Below are positions 1 through 6,529 of a stretch of DNA of 16,579 nt, one piece after another. This DNA is from Tannerellaceae bacterium (GTDB lineage: Bacteria; Bacteroidota; Bacteroidia; Bacteroidales; Tannerellaceae), in NCBI GenBank assembly GCA_031267775.1, contig JAIRYL010000087.1:1-16579 (forward strand), read 5' to 3'. How positions within the stretch are numbered: the first letter of the stretch is position 1; each line of letters starts with the position of its first letter. The notes beneath the pieces were generated by a model, which saw only the letters and a list, made by a program, of their open reading frames with translations, made no database searches and was not told the origin of the DNA. The position numbers and the translations under genes were made by a program.

Positions 1-30
1 AAAGAAATTTATTTCCACAGGCAAGGAAAT

Positions 31-97
31 TTGAAGGGCGTCTAATCCGCCAAAAAACACGTAATAAGCCGCCGGTCAGGCATTCCCTGCGTGCGCG
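31..97. repeat. Degenerate direct repeat, copy 1
   Basis: This segment aligns without gaps to 359-425. Over the last 50 positions (48-97 against 376-425) I count 36 identities, including an uninterrupted ten-base CGCC plus A6 block. The preceding stretch adds about 12 more over 17 positions. Most differences are C/T or A/G transitions. The significance is judged by eye only. The function is unknown; it could be a decayed intergenic repeat family. Confidence 0.45.
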
Positions 98-230
98 ATC
101 ATCGGCTATAAGTAAAGAAAAAAAGAAAGCCGTTCGGAAAAACGTTGCCCGCCGTGAGAAAAATTCCCGCGCGAAAGGGAGCGCTTTTCGCAGAAACAGA
201 CTGCGTTTAAAATTACATGAATACCCGTCT

Positions 231-361
231 AAAAACACACAGTATATTTTTAAAATTTCATACGTATGTTTTTGAAAAATCATACTGTGTTTTTGAAAAA
301 TCATACTTATGTTTTTTGAAAAACACAGTATGTTTTTTGAAAAACACACTGTGTTTTTTTG
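231..361. repeat. Six tandem 21-23-bp palindromic A/T-tract units
   Basis: Six adjoining units occupy 231-251, 252-274, 275-295, 296-318, 319-339 and 340-361, with lengths of 21, 23, 21, 23, 21 and 22. Each starts with an A-tract of 4-5, passes through a CATA/CACA-type core and ends with a T-tract and usually a G. Units are near-palindromic; the last reads AAAAACACACTGTGTTTTTT, a nine-base arm around one central base. The period is close to two helical turns, so the A-tracts are phased, as in intrinsically curved DNA. There are no spacers, so this is not a CRISPR array. Its role is unknown. Confidence 0.85.
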
Positions 362-425
362 AAGAGTCTTTTACCCGCCAAAAAATACGCGCCAGGCCGT
401 CGGCCAGGCGCTCCTTGCGCGCTTG
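359..425. repeat. Degenerate direct repeat, copy 2
   Basis: This is the partner of 31-97. It starts exactly where the palindromic array ends, so the two copies bracket the array, with about 130 bp between copy 1 and the array. It is more G+C-rich in its second half (GCCGTCGGCCAGGCG core) than copy 1, and the differences are dominated by transitions. Whether the two copies and the array form one element cannot be settled from a single example. Confidence 0.45.
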
Positions 426-560
426 ACTGCCTGCCGACTGTCTCTTACAAAAAAAAATCAGTCGGGGATTTTTTAGCAAAGGGTCGCCGCAAGGGAATTG
501 CAGCGAATCTCCCGTCAATTGGGGCGCTTACTTTCAAGCAGCGTCTGAATGATGAAAGAC

Positions 561-598
561 AAAAAAAAAGCCGCCTCCGTAATGGAGACAGCTTTTTT
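561..598 (-). terminator. Rho-independent terminator of the secG operon
   Basis: On the minus strand, a stem GCTGTCTCC / GGAGGCGGC with loop ATTAC (592-570) is followed by nine T residues (569-561). In minus-strand RNA all nine pairs form, two of them G-U; in plus-strand RNA those two positions become C/A mismatches, so the hairpin is built for minus-strand transcription. It lies about 40 bp after the secG stop. The complementary T-run (593-598) could give weaker termination in the other direction. Confidence 0.9.
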
Positions 599-632
599 GT
601 TTTTCCCGTAAAACAAATAAAGAGGTTATTCT

Positions 633-989
633 TTATTCGCCCGGCTCTTCTTCGGCAGGAACTATCGGTTGCTGCGCCGTACCAAAATTAGGAGCAATCG
701 TATTGGGATCTACCTTTATAGCTTCGTTAATTTGCTGTCTGATTTCAGATTGGTTTGTTTGCGCCCTTTTGGGGATAAATGCCGTAATGATAATACTTAG
801 CGCAATTACCGTTCCGGTTAAGCCCCAGGTAGTTTTTTCCAGGAAGTCGGTCGTTTTGCGTACCCCCATAATTTGGTTGGAAGAAGAAAATCCGGAAGCC
901 AGACCGCCGCCTTTTGAATTTTGCACCAGTACGATTAAAATTAAAAGTATAGATGCAATCAGGATTAATACTGAAATAAATACATACAT
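633..989 (-). CDS. secG: Preprotein translocase subunit SecG
   Basis: SecG is the small accessory subunit of the SecYEG channel in the inner membrane and assists SecA-driven export. The 118-residue protein has the expected two membrane segments, about residues 1-23 and 54-73. Between them is the family's conserved cytoplasmic loop, seen as VLVQNSKGGGLASGFSSS and a GVRKTTDFLEKTTW stretch. The C-terminal tail (about 75-118) is polar, Pro/Glu-rich and probably disordered, as is usual in Bacteroidota SecG. It is the last gene of the sigma-54 activator-LptE-TPR operon, starts 7 bp after the previous stop, and is followed by a strong terminator. Identification is firm. Confidence 0.95.
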   Translation of the reverse strand: MYVFISVLILIASILLILIVLVQNSKGGGLASGFSSSNQIMGVRKTTDFLEKTTWGLTGTVIALSIIITAFIPKRAQTNQSEIRQQINEAIKVDPNTIAPNFGTAQQPIVPAEEEPGE

Positions 990-996
990 TTTAGTG

Positions 997-1758
997 TTAT
1001 TTTTTAGCGTTAATAATCAATTTCTCCAAAAATCTGATTTGGTCTGCAAAGTAAACATTTTTTTCCGGATATTTCAAGCTTAAATTTTTTATTATTTGCA
1101 AAGCCTTTTCGTATCGTTTCTGTTTGATATAAATCCGGGCCAACGTTTCTGTAAAATAAGAATCGTCGTCTTTGAGCGGAGCTTCCTCTTTTTTCTTTTC
1201 CATCTCTTCCGTATGATTTAAGGTATCGGCGTCGAGCTGCAAAGCCTTTCCCGGCGCTCTTTGCCGGTCTTCTTTCAGGAAAGAATCAATGAGTTCGTGA
1301 TGCTGTAATTTCGGCGAATTAGTGTCGGCGGCGCTTTCTTCCGGTTCTTTTGCCGTTGTCCAGTATAAATAGTCCGACGAAGCCGACGGCCGAAAAAGTA
1401 TGGACGGATCAGAAGATATTACGCTACCCAACTGGTTATGAGAAGAAAGAAAAGAGTCGATACGCGAAAAAGAATCATCCTCCTTTTCCGGTTCTGCCTT
1501 CTTTAGCCAATCCGTTAATCCGTACTGCGTACCTTCAATAAGCGTAAACAGTTTTTTCCGGTCGGAAACGTAAATAGCCATCCGTTCCAGTTCGGATGCA
1601 AAATTTACGGCGTTCAGAACGGCCAGGTTTTTTAAATACAGAACCTTTGCCGTATGAAAATAAGGATAGTCTTCTGTCAACCGCTTTAACCGGAGAAGAG
1701 TATCTTTCGTCAGCAGAGAAGGATTCTCCATTAATCGATATAATTCTGTTGCATCCAT
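997..1758 (-). CDS. Conserved Bacteroidales TPR-like protein
   Basis: This is a 253-residue soluble protein with no signal peptide or membrane segment, so it is probably cytoplasmic. The N-terminal part (about 1-95) is helical and contains an aromatic/basic YPYFHTAKVLYLKNLAVLN motif that I associate with a Bacteroidales family encoded beside secG. The middle (about 100-195) is acidic, Ser/Glu-rich and low in complexity. The C-terminus (about 198-245) has one recognisable TPR-like helix pair, with YIKQKRYEKALQIIKNLSLKYPEKN. It starts 2 bp after the lptE stop and ends 7 bp before secG, so it is translated in the same operon. The function is not known to me; a scaffold role connected with envelope export would be inference from position only. 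Confidence 0.8.
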   Translation of the reverse strand: MDATELYRLMENPSLLTKDTLLRLKRLTEDYPYFHTAKVLYLKNLAVLNAVNFASELERMAIYVSDRKKLFTLIEGTQYGLTDWLKKAEPEKEDDSFSRIDSFLSSHNQLGSVISSDPSILFRPSASSDYLYWTTAKEPEESAADTNSPKLQHHELIDSFLKEDRQRAPGKALQLDADTLNHTEEMEKKKEEAPLKDDDSYFTETLARIYIKQKRYEKALQIIKNLSLKYPEKNVYFADQIRFLEKLIINAKK

Positions 1759-1760
1759 TC

Positions 1761-2276
1761 TTACCAGTCGGCCACTGTGGAATTGAATATTAGCTCGGTA
1801 ATTTCTTTTACTAATTCTTCATTCAGCGCATCCTGCACGGTTTCAAGCATCTGGTCGCTGTTAAATTCGCGATTAGCGGAAAAAGACTGTTCAAAATCCT
1901 TATCGGGATTCGACCGGTTGGTATAACGAACCCGTATGGTCAACGTCAGTTTTGTTCTGGAAGAATAAGCGTCTTCTTTTATTGCCATAGGCGCCAGGTC
2001 GTATCCTGTTATTTCGCCTTCCAGGTCAATATCTCCATTCGTCGAAATCATCCTGAGCTTTGTTCTGCGGATAAAAAGATCTTTCAATTCTTCCGTAAAC
2101 TTCTGCGCCAGGGGAGGATAAATCAAAGGGGCCTGATTCGGAAAGTCGCTGACAGTAATCGTTTTTGTCGTTTCATAATCAATAGACGAACCGGTAAAGC
2201 TGTACGAAATACTGCAGGCCGCGCATAGTATTCCCAGCAATACAAAGGCAAACGTTGGTTCTTTACAGGCTTTCAT
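1761..2276 (-). CDS. lptE: LPS-assembly lipoprotein LptE (Bacteroidota type)
   Basis: This 171-residue predicted lipoprotein has a hydrophobic signal (about residues 8-20) ending in an LCAAC lipobox with the lipidated Cys at 21. The mature part begins with SISYSFTGSSID and continues with alternating beta strands and helices, as in the LptE family, whose members sit inside the LptD barrel and help deliver LPS to the outer leaflet. A patch around residues 45-60 (PNQAPLIYPPLAQKFTEELKD in part) and the strand TKLTLTIRVRYTN match what I recall of Bacteroidota LptE. It is 3 bp after the sigma-54 activator and 2 bp before the TPR gene. No lptD is present here, although lptC lies 10 kb upstream. The family call rests on motif memory plus context. 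Confidence 0.85.
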   Translation of the reverse strand: MKACKEPTFAFVLLGILCAACSISYSFTGSSIDYETTKTITVSDFPNQAPLIYPPLAQKFTEELKDLFIRRTKLRMISTNGDIDLEGEITGYDLAPMAIKEDAYSSRTKLTLTIRVRYTNRSNPDKDFEQSFSANREFNSDQMLETVQDALNEELVKEITELIFNSTVADW

Positions 2277-2279
2277 ATA

Positions 2280-3467
2280 CTAATCCAGGTTATATTCTTT
2301 AATTTTACGATAAAGCGTCCGTTCGGATATTTTCAAATCGGCAGCAGCGTTTTTACGGCGTCCGTTATGCTTTTCCAGCGCTTTTTTTATCATTTCCTTT
2401 TCCACGTCTTCCAGCGACAACGACGCATCTTCTTCCACAGGCTCCGCATCCTGAATAGAATTATGTATAATCGGATGGGCATGGGCAATAGAACCGGCTT
2501 CTTCATGGATAGATACGGGAATATTCCCTCCCATAATTTCATGCACCAGCTTTTTCAGCTCATTCACATCGTTCTTCAAATCAAAAAGCACCTGATAGAG
2601 TATTTCGCGTTCGCTGTTAAATATCTTCTGTTCGTGCTCTTTTTTCACCAGTACCGGATATTTTTCAACCGTTGAATCAGGAAGGTATTGTTGCAATATC
2701 CCGGCCGTAATATCCCGGTTTTCTTCTATTATGGAAATCCGTTCCGTCAGATTCTTTAATTCGCGAACATTTCCCGGCCAACGATACGAGATAAGTAAGC
2801 GGCGGGCGTCGTCGTCTAAATGAATGCCCGGCATCCGGTACTTCTCGGCGCAGTCGCTTGCAAATTTGCGAAAAAGCAGGATGATATCGTCCGCTCCTCT
2901 TTCGCGCAAAGGAGGGATTGCGACAGGAACTTGCCTCAACCGGTAGAATAAATCTTCGCGAAATTTATTTTCCGTAATAGCCCGACCCAGATTTACATTC
3001 GTAGCCGCCACAATCCGTACATTGGTTTTAAGCGCTTTGGAAGACCCTACTTTCAGAAATTCGCCTGTTTCAAGCACGCGCAACAAGCGCGCCTGCGTAG
3101 GGACAGGTAGTTCGCCCACTTCATCAAGAAATACAGTACCGCCGTCGGCCCCTTCAAAATAACCTTTCCTCTCGGCCAGCGCGCCCGTAAACGACCCCTT
3201 TTCATGCCCAAACAGTTCGGAATCTATCGTCCCTTCCGGAATAGCTCCGCAGTTAACAGCAATGTACGGCCCATGCTTACGCGGACTGTTTTGATGAATA
3301 ATCTGGGGAAAGGTCTCTTTTCCTACCCCGCTTTCTCCGATAATAAGAACCGACAAGTCGGTAGGAGCTACCTGCAGCGTTACGTCAATCGCCCTGTTCA
3401 ATGCCAGACAGTTTCCAATTATTCCGTAACGTTGTTTTATCTGTTGGATATCCGCTTTAACCATCAT
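2280..3467 (-). CDS. Sigma-54-dependent activator without sensor domain
   Basis: This 395-residue bacterial enhancer-binding protein starts almost directly with its AAA+ domain (about 15-250). Visible are Walker A GESGVGKE (44-51), the sigma-54 contact loop as GSFTGA (91-96, a Ser variant of GAFTGA), Walker B with TVFLDEVGEL (111-120), FREDLFYRL with the arginine-finger region (169-177) and the RWPGNVREL motif (229-237). After a linker of about 100 residues comes a Fis-type helix-turn-helix (about 352-393, NAAADLKISERTLYRKIKEY). No receiver, GAF or PAS domain precedes the ATPase, so activity must be controlled by expression, by a partner protein, or constitutively. Two Met codons begin the frame; either 3467 or 3464 is possible. 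It heads the lptE-secG operon. Its targets cannot be read from this window. Confidence 0.93.
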   Translation of the reverse strand: MMVKADIQQIKQRYGIIGNCLALNRAIDVTLQVAPTDLSVLIIGESGVGKETFPQIIHQNSPRKHGPYIAVNCGAIPEGTIDSELFGHEKGSFTGALAERKGYFEGADGGTVFLDEVGELPVPTQARLLRVLETGEFLKVGSSKALKTNVRIVAATNVNLGRAITENKFREDLFYRLRQVPVAIPPLRERGADDIILLFRKFASDCAEKYRMPGIHLDDDARRLLISYRWPGNVRELKNLTERISIIEENRDITAGILQQYLPDSTVEKYPVLVKKEHEQKIFNSEREILYQVLFDLKNDVNELKKLVHEIMGGNIPVSIHEEAGSIAHAHPIIHNSIQDAEPVEEDASLSLEDVEKEMIKKALEKHNGRRKNAAADLKISERTLYRKIKEYNLD

Positions 3468-3513
3468 ACTAAATCAAATCTCTGTAATTATTTCAGTTTA
3501 TCTGTCAAAATTA

Positions 3514-3521
3514 CAAACTTA
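3514..3521 (-). promoter_or_regulatory. Candidate -7 box for the sigma-54 activator/lptE/secG operon
   Basis: On the minus strand this reads TAAGTTTG, an exact match to the Bacteroidetes -7 consensus TAnnTTTG, 46 bp before the start codon at 3467. No clean TTTG sits at the ideal -33 distance; the nearest TTG is only about 14 bp upstream. The octamer is identical to the one in front of the four-gene cassette at 6530-6537. Confidence 0.55.
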
Positions 3522-3540
3522 ATTCAATTTATAGCAAGGA

Positions 3541-3568
3541 AAGAAAGAGAAAAGCGCCGTTCGACGGC
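3541..3568 (-). terminator. Possible weak terminator after the acyltransferase gene
   Basis: On the minus strand a 5-bp GC-rich stem GCCGT-CGA-ACGGC (3568-3556) is followed by the pyrimidine-rich run GCTTTTCTCTTTCTT. The hairpin begins only 2 bp after the acyltransferase stop codon. The stem is short and the T-tract is interrupted, so efficiency is doubtful. It would separate the lipid cassette from the next operon. Confidence 0.45.
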
Positions 3569-3570
3569 TT

Positions 3571-4404
3571 CTATCTGTTATCTACCGCATGATATGTTTT
3601 CCCGTACAGATAACTGGCAAGTTCAGCGTCGTCGGCTATTTCCTTTATTTCATCGGCGGCAATGGGTTTGCCTATGTATACGTCGAATGTTTTTCCTTTT
3701 TTATTAAATGCTTCGGCAGGAATGCGAAGCGTACGTATCCTCCAGTCTACCTTGCCTAACCAATAGAAGTATTTGGAGTTCAGAAAATCAAAATAAACGG
3801 GATAAACCGGAACATTCGCCTTACGGATCAGCTTGATTACGCTGCTTGCCCAGGGAAGATCGCAAATCCTCCTAGCTTCTTTCTGATAGAATGAAATAGC
3901 TCCGGCAGGAAAAAATCCCATGGGGCGTCCTTCCTGTAAACGGACTAAAGAAGCCCGTACGCCATTTACATTTTGAAGATTCGTTCCCTGATTCGTCGAA
4001 TCGGGCATAACGGAGATAAAATTATCTTCCATTGCTCCTATTTTTGTCAGCACGCCATTTACCATGACTTTAAAGTCCGGACGCCGGGATGCAAATATAT
4101 CAATCAGTATGATACCGTCTAACGAGCCTATCGGATGATTGGATATCGTAATAAAAGCCCCTTGGGGAAGACTCTCCAATAACTCTTCGTTATGAACTTT
4201 ATATTTAATATTAATAAGCGGATCGGCCAGGATAGCGCTGGTAAAAGCAGAACCCCGCAGATGGCAATTATTTGCATGTACCCGATTTACTTTTTCAACG
4301 CAAAACCATTTAATCAACAGCTTCCCCATATATGTCCCCAATTTGCTTTTAAAAAACGGAACCATTTTCTGAAGATCATAAATATCAGCCACAGTTTTTT
4401 TCAT
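3571..4404 (-). CDS. PlsC-like glycerolipid acyltransferase (hemolysin-type LPLAT)
   Basis: This 277-residue member of the lysophospholipid acyltransferase superfamily would transfer an acyl chain from acyl-ACP or acyl-CoA to a hydroxyl or amine of a lipid acceptor at the inner membrane. The first catalytic block is NHPIGSLDG (His90, Asp96), with five residues between His and Asp rather than the classical four. The second block is FFPAGAIS (164-171) in place of FPEGTRS. Both are what I expect for the Bacteroidota 'glycerol acyltransferase' branch related to OlsA and hemolysin-like enzymes. There is no clear transmembrane helix, so it is probably a peripheral membrane protein. Its ATG overlaps the TGA of the preceding CDP-alcohol transferase gene (ATGA), indicating translational coupling and a shared pathway. 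The substrate is unknown. Confidence 0.85.
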   Translation of the reverse strand: MKKTVADIYDLQKMVPFFKSKLGTYMGKLLIKWFCVEKVNRVHANNCHLRGSAFTSAILADPLINIKYKVHNEELLESLPQGAFITISNHPIGSLDGIILIDIFASRRPDFKVMVNGVLTKIGAMEDNFISVMPDSTNQGTNLQNVNGVRASLVRLQEGRPMGFFPAGAISFYQKEARRICDLPWASSVIKLIRKANVPVYPVYFDFLNSKYFYWLGKVDWRIRTLRIPAEAFNKKGKTFDVYIGKPIAADEIKEIADDAELASYLYGKTYHAVDNR

Positions 4405-5300
4405 GATGCAAAATTACAAGAATGCAGCACATATTTTTTTTGCGCTTTTCTTGTCACAATATATAAAACAATATTCAAAACAATGATTTCATACAGAAAA
4501 TAAGTCCATATATAACCGGAAAGAATGATAATAAACATTACAATCGTACGTCCGTTAAAAGTCATCAAGTCAATAAGCGGCATCAACTCCCTGCTTTTTT
4601 TCCGGAATACAATCCGTATATCGTCCGGTATATCGTCTCCATATTCATTATGCAAACTATGGAGCATTTTCTGAATAGCCGGAGTCGCTTTTTCCTGAAT
4701 CGACGTATAAGCTTTATAGAGAAAATAAAAGATTTTGTTCAGTCCCGGTTTTGTTTCTTTATGCTGTCTGCCTATTTGTTCAAGCGTTTGAAACTCGGCT
4801 CCTTTTTCTTTACTGATAAAATATAAGTGGAGCGTTTTATAGTAATCGGTAATATTAGCCTGTACAAGATGGGATAATCCCGATAATACGGCAGGCGCAA
4901 AAAACCAATACGTATTATATTGATGAGAAAGACGCAACGCCAGATTCACGTAAATGCAAACAAACCAAATATTGCCCGCCATACCATCCAGAATGCGCCC
5001 TATGGCCGATTTTATTCCGGTCAGACGCGCCAGTTGCCCGTCTACGCAATCCAATATGTTAGCGCATATAAGAAGTAAAATTCCGCACACATTATATGCC
5101 GGATTTGCAGGGTAAAAAAGAAAACCTGCCGAAGCTCCTATAAAAATAGAAATTACAGTTACCATATTGGGCGTAATACACGTATTCCGCAAAGAGCAGG
5201 CTATTTTAAAACCTATGGGACGATAAAATATCCTGTCGATGATATTTTCAGTTTCTATAGATTTCAACGAAGCTTCGTATTCTTTTTTTAATTCACTCAT
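4401..5300 (-). CDS. CDP-alcohol phosphatidyltransferase family membrane protein
   Basis: This 299-residue integral membrane protein belongs to the family that moves a phospho-alcohol from a CDP-alcohol, making phospholipids. The signature D-x2-D-G-x2-A-R-x8-G-x3-D is present: Asp84, Asp87, Gly88, Ala91, Arg92, Gly101 and Asp105. The expected final Asp is Gly109, followed by Asn110. This was checked in the DNA (codons at 4976-4974 and 4973-4971). Hydrophobic segments lie at about 44-62, 70-84, 111-123, 131-146, 252-268 and 269-284. A soluble, charged section of about 90 residues (155-245) separates the last two from the core and makes the protein longer than PgsA or PssA. It starts 5 bp after the SDR stop and overlaps the acyltransferase start by 4 bp. 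The local nucleotidyltransferase suggests that a CDP-activated head group, rather than CDP-diacylglycerol, is the donor. Confidence 0.88.
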   Translation of the reverse strand: MSELKKEYEASLKSIETENIIDRIFYRPIGFKIACSLRNTCITPNMVTVISIFIGASAGFLFYPANPAYNVCGILLLICANILDCVDGQLARLTGIKSAIGRILDGMAGNIWFVCIYVNLALRLSHQYNTYWFFAPAVLSGLSHLVQANITDYYKTLHLYFISKEKGAEFQTLEQIGRQHKETKPGLNKIFYFLYKAYTSIQEKATPAIQKMLHSLHNEYGDDIPDDIRIVFRKKSRELMPLIDLMTFNGRTIVMFIIILSGYIWTYFLYEIIVLNIVLYIVTRKAQKKYVLHSCNFAS

Positions 5301-5305
5301 CCAGT

Positions 5306-6034
5306 TTATTTATATGAATAACCACCATCAACAACAATGATTTCACTATTCAGATAACGATTCTCAATTACCATTTTGTAGACTTCCGCCAATTCTTCAG
5401 GTTCGCAGAAGCGCCCCAAAGCAACTTTATTTTCTATATTCCGCCTGATTTCCAACGGTTTTGTTTTTTGCCATTCGGTATCCACAAAACCGGGAGCAAT
5501 CCCATTTACTCTTATTCCATAAGGCGCCAGAAATTTCACCAGGTTTTTCACCAGTGAATGGATGGCGCTTTTTGTTACGCCATAAGCCAAAGACACGGAA
5601 TGAGGATAAATACCCATGGCAGAACCTGTAAAGACAATGCTTCCTCCTTTATTAATAAGAGACAACGTGCGTTGTAATAGAAAAACGGGAAAATGGACAT
5701 TACCGAAAAACACCCGTTCCCAGTCTTCCATTTGTATATTTTCAAAGGAATCCCTGCATGTAAGCCCTGCATTGAAGACAATAGCATCCAGCGATAAATT
5801 GTTTTTTGCAAGAAATGAATAGACGTCTTCCACAGACTCTTGCTTCGTTATATCGGCTTTGAGCAAAAAAACGTCAACCGGCGTAAGCAGACGTATTTCT
5901 TCACGCGTATTTTTGGCGACGCCCTCGTCAGAAGCATAGGTAAGGATAAGATTATAGCCCGCTTTTCCGAGCGAAAGCGCAACAGCTTTTCCAATACCTT
6001 TCGTACCGCCTGTGATTAATACTTGCTTCTTCAT
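5306..6034 (-). CDS. SDR family NAD(P)-dependent oxidoreductase (FabG-like)
   Basis: This 242-residue classical short-chain dehydrogenase/reductase has its parts in order: nucleotide-binding TGGTKGIG (8-15), structural NAG (88-90), Asn112, Ser138 in TGSAMG, the YGVTK catalytic pair Tyr151/Lys155, PGFVDTE (181-187) and a C-terminal VVDGG. All four catalytic residues are intact. It resembles FabG, but position between a nucleotidyltransferase (8 bp upstream) and a CDP-alcohol transferase (5 bp downstream) suggests it makes or modifies the head-group alcohol, for example by reducing a keto-phosphate to a polyol phosphate. Precedent for such pairing is the CDP-ribitol enzyme Bcs1, which fuses a cytidylyltransferase with an SDR. 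A 3-ketoacyl or 3-keto-sphingoid reductase role is the main alternative. Confidence 0.9.
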   Translation of the reverse strand: MKKQVLITGGTKGIGKAVALSLGKAGYNLILTYASDEGVAKNTREEIRLLTPVDVFLLKADITKQESVEDVYSFLAKNNLSLDAIVFNAGLTCRDSFENIQMEDWERVFFGNVHFPVFLLQRTLSLINKGGSIVFTGSAMGIYPHSVSLAYGVTKSAIHSLVKNLVKFLAPYGIRVNGIAPGFVDTEWQKTKPLEIRRNIENKVALGRFCEPEELAEVYKMVIENRYLNSEIIVVDGGYSYK

Positions 6035-6042
6035 CCAATTCC

Positions 6043-6504
6043 TTATTTTTTATCTTCCTTTATAAGAGGTTTGGCTTCCCGTTCCACCCGTAAATGCTGT
6101 TCGTAAGAATCATGAATGGTTTTTCGTAAATTAGAAGAGGAAACCCCTGTTCCATAAGGAAAATAAAACACCTGCACGCCCAGTTCTTTTAAGTAATCGT
6201 ATTTTCCGTACCAGTCATCGCCTACGACAAAAGCGTCGATGTTTAATTTTTTCACCAGTTCGGAATGATCAAGCGAATGTTGAGGAATCACAATATCGGG
6301 AGTTTTCAACGCTTCGATAATTTGCAAACGTTCGTTGAATGGTATAATCGGCTTTGGTTTATACGACGAAACCAATTCGTCGGTGCTTACTCCTACTATC
6401 AGGATATCGGCCAAACTACGCGAATAATTGATCATCCGCAGATGATTATAATGAAACATGTCAAATGTTCCCGAAGTATAGACAATCGTTTTATCTTTAA
6501 ACAA
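6043..6504 (-). CDS. TagD-like glycerol-3-phosphate cytidylyltransferase family protein, TTG start
   Basis: This 153-residue enzyme of the HxGH nucleotidyltransferase superfamily most resembles glycerol-3-phosphate cytidylyltransferase, which joins CTP and a phospho-alcohol into a CDP-alcohol. Seen are YTSGTFDMFHYNH (9-21, His18 and His21), VGVSTDEL, the FNERLQIIEAL helix (56-66), VVGDDWYGKYDYLKELGV (93-110) and PYGTGVSSS (116-124) at the place of RTEGIST in TagD. The usual Gly of HxGH is Asn20. The start is TTG: no in-frame ATG or GTG exists between the upstream stop (6537-6535) and the motif, and the candidate promoter at 6530-6563 leaves only a short leader. It is the first gene of the four-gene lipid cassette. 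The substrate could be glycerol-3-P, another polyol phosphate or another phospho-alcohol. Confidence 0.87.
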   Translation of the reverse strand: MFKDKTIVYTSGTFDMFHYNHLRMINYSRSLADILIVGVSTDELVSSYKPKPIIPFNERLQIIEALKTPDIVIPQHSLDHSELVKKLNIDAFVVGDDWYGKYDYLKELGVQVFYFPYGTGVSSSNLRKTIHDSYEQHLRVEREAKPLIKEDKK

Positions 6505-6529
6505 TTTGTACAGTTCAACTTTGAAGGCA

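Larger units (their letters stand above)
1..560. other. Gene-free repeat-bearing region at the window edge
   Basis: I see no convincing gene here. The open frames that cross it are made either of the repeat array itself (233-361, low complexity, Phe/Lys/Ser/Cys rich) or of the terminator sequence, and none resembles a known protein. The stretch holds a tandem array of palindromic A/T-tract units (231-361), two copies of a degenerate direct repeat (31-97 and 359-425), and a weak potential hairpin (171-176 with 186-191). The outer parts are relatively G+C-rich, while the array is extremely A+T-rich. It lies downstream of the secG terminator. Confidence 0.6.

Noticed and set aside
231..361. CRISPR array
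   Set aside because: The units adjoin directly with no unique spacers, are only 21-23 bp and internally palindromic over their whole length, and no cas gene is present.
217..426. Open frame giving a repetitive Phe/Glu/Lys/Ser/Cys peptide
   Set aside because: Its sequence is simply the palindromic DNA array read in one frame, with the same low-complexity pattern on the other strand; no start signal or family resemblance.
359..691. Plus-strand frame of 110 codons
   Set aside because: It runs through a degenerate repeat, the secG terminator and the 3' end of secG in antisense; its composition is basic and unlike any protein family.
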